Positions 5,528 through 5,794 of a DNA stretch of 5,794 nucleotides are shown piece after piece (the first letter of the stretch is position 1; each line of letters begins with the position of its first letter). The notes under the pieces were generated by a model. It was not told where the DNA came from. It ran no database searches and worked only from the letters and a program-made list of their open reading frames with translations. The translations under genes were made by a program, and so were the position numbers. The stretch comes from an uncultured Gemella sp. (GTDB taxonomy: Bacteria; Bacillota; Bacilli; Staphylococcales; Gemellaceae). The DNA is taken from contig CAKMQF010000131.1 in NCBI GenBank assembly GCA_927911745.1, positions 1-5,794 on the forward strand, given 5' to 3'.

Positions 5528-5794
5528 TTATTCATGTATTTCTATGGTAAGCCATCTGGATCAAAGAAAAACGCCATTTTTTTATTATCGAAGTCATCGT
5601 CGATCTCAACTCTTCATGCAGGAATACCTAGTTCATTAAACTTTTTTAGAACCGCTTCTACATCATCTACTTTAAAAGCTAAAATGCCTTAATCCACTAT
5701 GTTCCGGATTTGGAATCTTAGGTCTCAACGGAGCATCATCTTTAAATAAAAATTTCTAAAACAAGATTTCCTTGTCTTACATTCAATATTATAT
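5528..5794 (-). pseudogene. VOC superfamily (glyoxalase-like, YaeR/GloA2 type) gene, 3' part, degraded; partial at window edge
   Basis: Read across small shifts, the minus strand gives LNVRQGNLVLEIF, LFKDDAPLRP, NPEHSGLRHFSFKVDDVEAV, KKFNELGIPA, RVEIDDDFDNKK, MAFFFDPDGLP and LEIHE. This is the second half of a small VOC metalloenzyme. SGLRHFSFKVDD carries the usual metal-ligand His (5684-5686) and LPLEIHE the usual Glu. Family members are about 120-130 residues; about 86 are here and the start lies beyond 5794. Lesions: one base missing in the T-tract near 5748-5752, one extra T at 5674-5677, TGA in place of a residue at 5614-5616, and one base missing near 5543-5545, giving LP-TAG and losing the LEIHE end. 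The expected stop is TAA at 5528-5530. Such proteins resemble lactoylglutathione lyase, but their substrates are mostly unknown. The damage may be real or poor sequence at a contig end. Confidence 0.8.

Noticed and set aside
5614..5616. TGA read as Trp (alternative genetic code)
   Set aside because: The protease uses TGG for Trp, for example in YYDWDNN and GKWYSDK, and reads TGA as a stop at the frameshift end. The VOC fragment also has indels, so damage or error explains the TGA better.

Overview
The window is AT-rich DNA from a low-GC Gram-positive bacterium. The evidence is a strong AGGAG-type ribosome binding site, A/T-ending codons, and one very large secreted, sortase-anchored subtilase of the streptococcal C5a-peptidase/lactocepin type. 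FIVAR domains and EYTGVQAGAVVEPEK repeats point to a Gemella- or Streptococcus-like member of the Bacilli. The genus is my inference, with Gemella favoured. TGG encodes Trp throughout the protease, so the code is standard.

Layout, all genes on the minus strand. (1) 5528-5794: the 3' half of a VOC/glyoxalase-like gene, running off the window and broken by three single-base indels and one TGA. (2) 5389-5527: an intergenic stretch with a weak terminator-like hairpin for the VOC gene, a candidate promoter and a clear RBS for the protease. (3) 324-5388: one cell-wall protease gene of about 1,687 codons if repaired. Three single-base frameshifts split it into four open segments. Joined, they read as signal peptide, I9 propeptide, S8 catalytic domain (Asp/His/Asn/Ser all present) with an inserted PA domain, Fn3-like domains, two GKYTV-type repeats, FIVAR, 20-residue repeats, a second FIVAR and a LAKTG sorting signal. 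(4) 1-323: no gene; four consecutive imperfect palindromes fill positions 15-243.

Biology: the intact protein would be exported, freed of its propeptide, attached to peptidoglycan by sortase and used to cleave host or environmental proteins. As written it cannot be made as one chain. The missing codons are otherwise undamaged, and two of the three lesions are one extra A in an A-tract. The competing explanations are sequencing error, homopolymer phase variation and recent pseudogenisation. The higher lesion density at the right edge makes sequence error a serious possibility. I see no wholly new system. The points that most deserve checking are the A-tract frameshifts, the palindrome cluster and the variant sorting motif.
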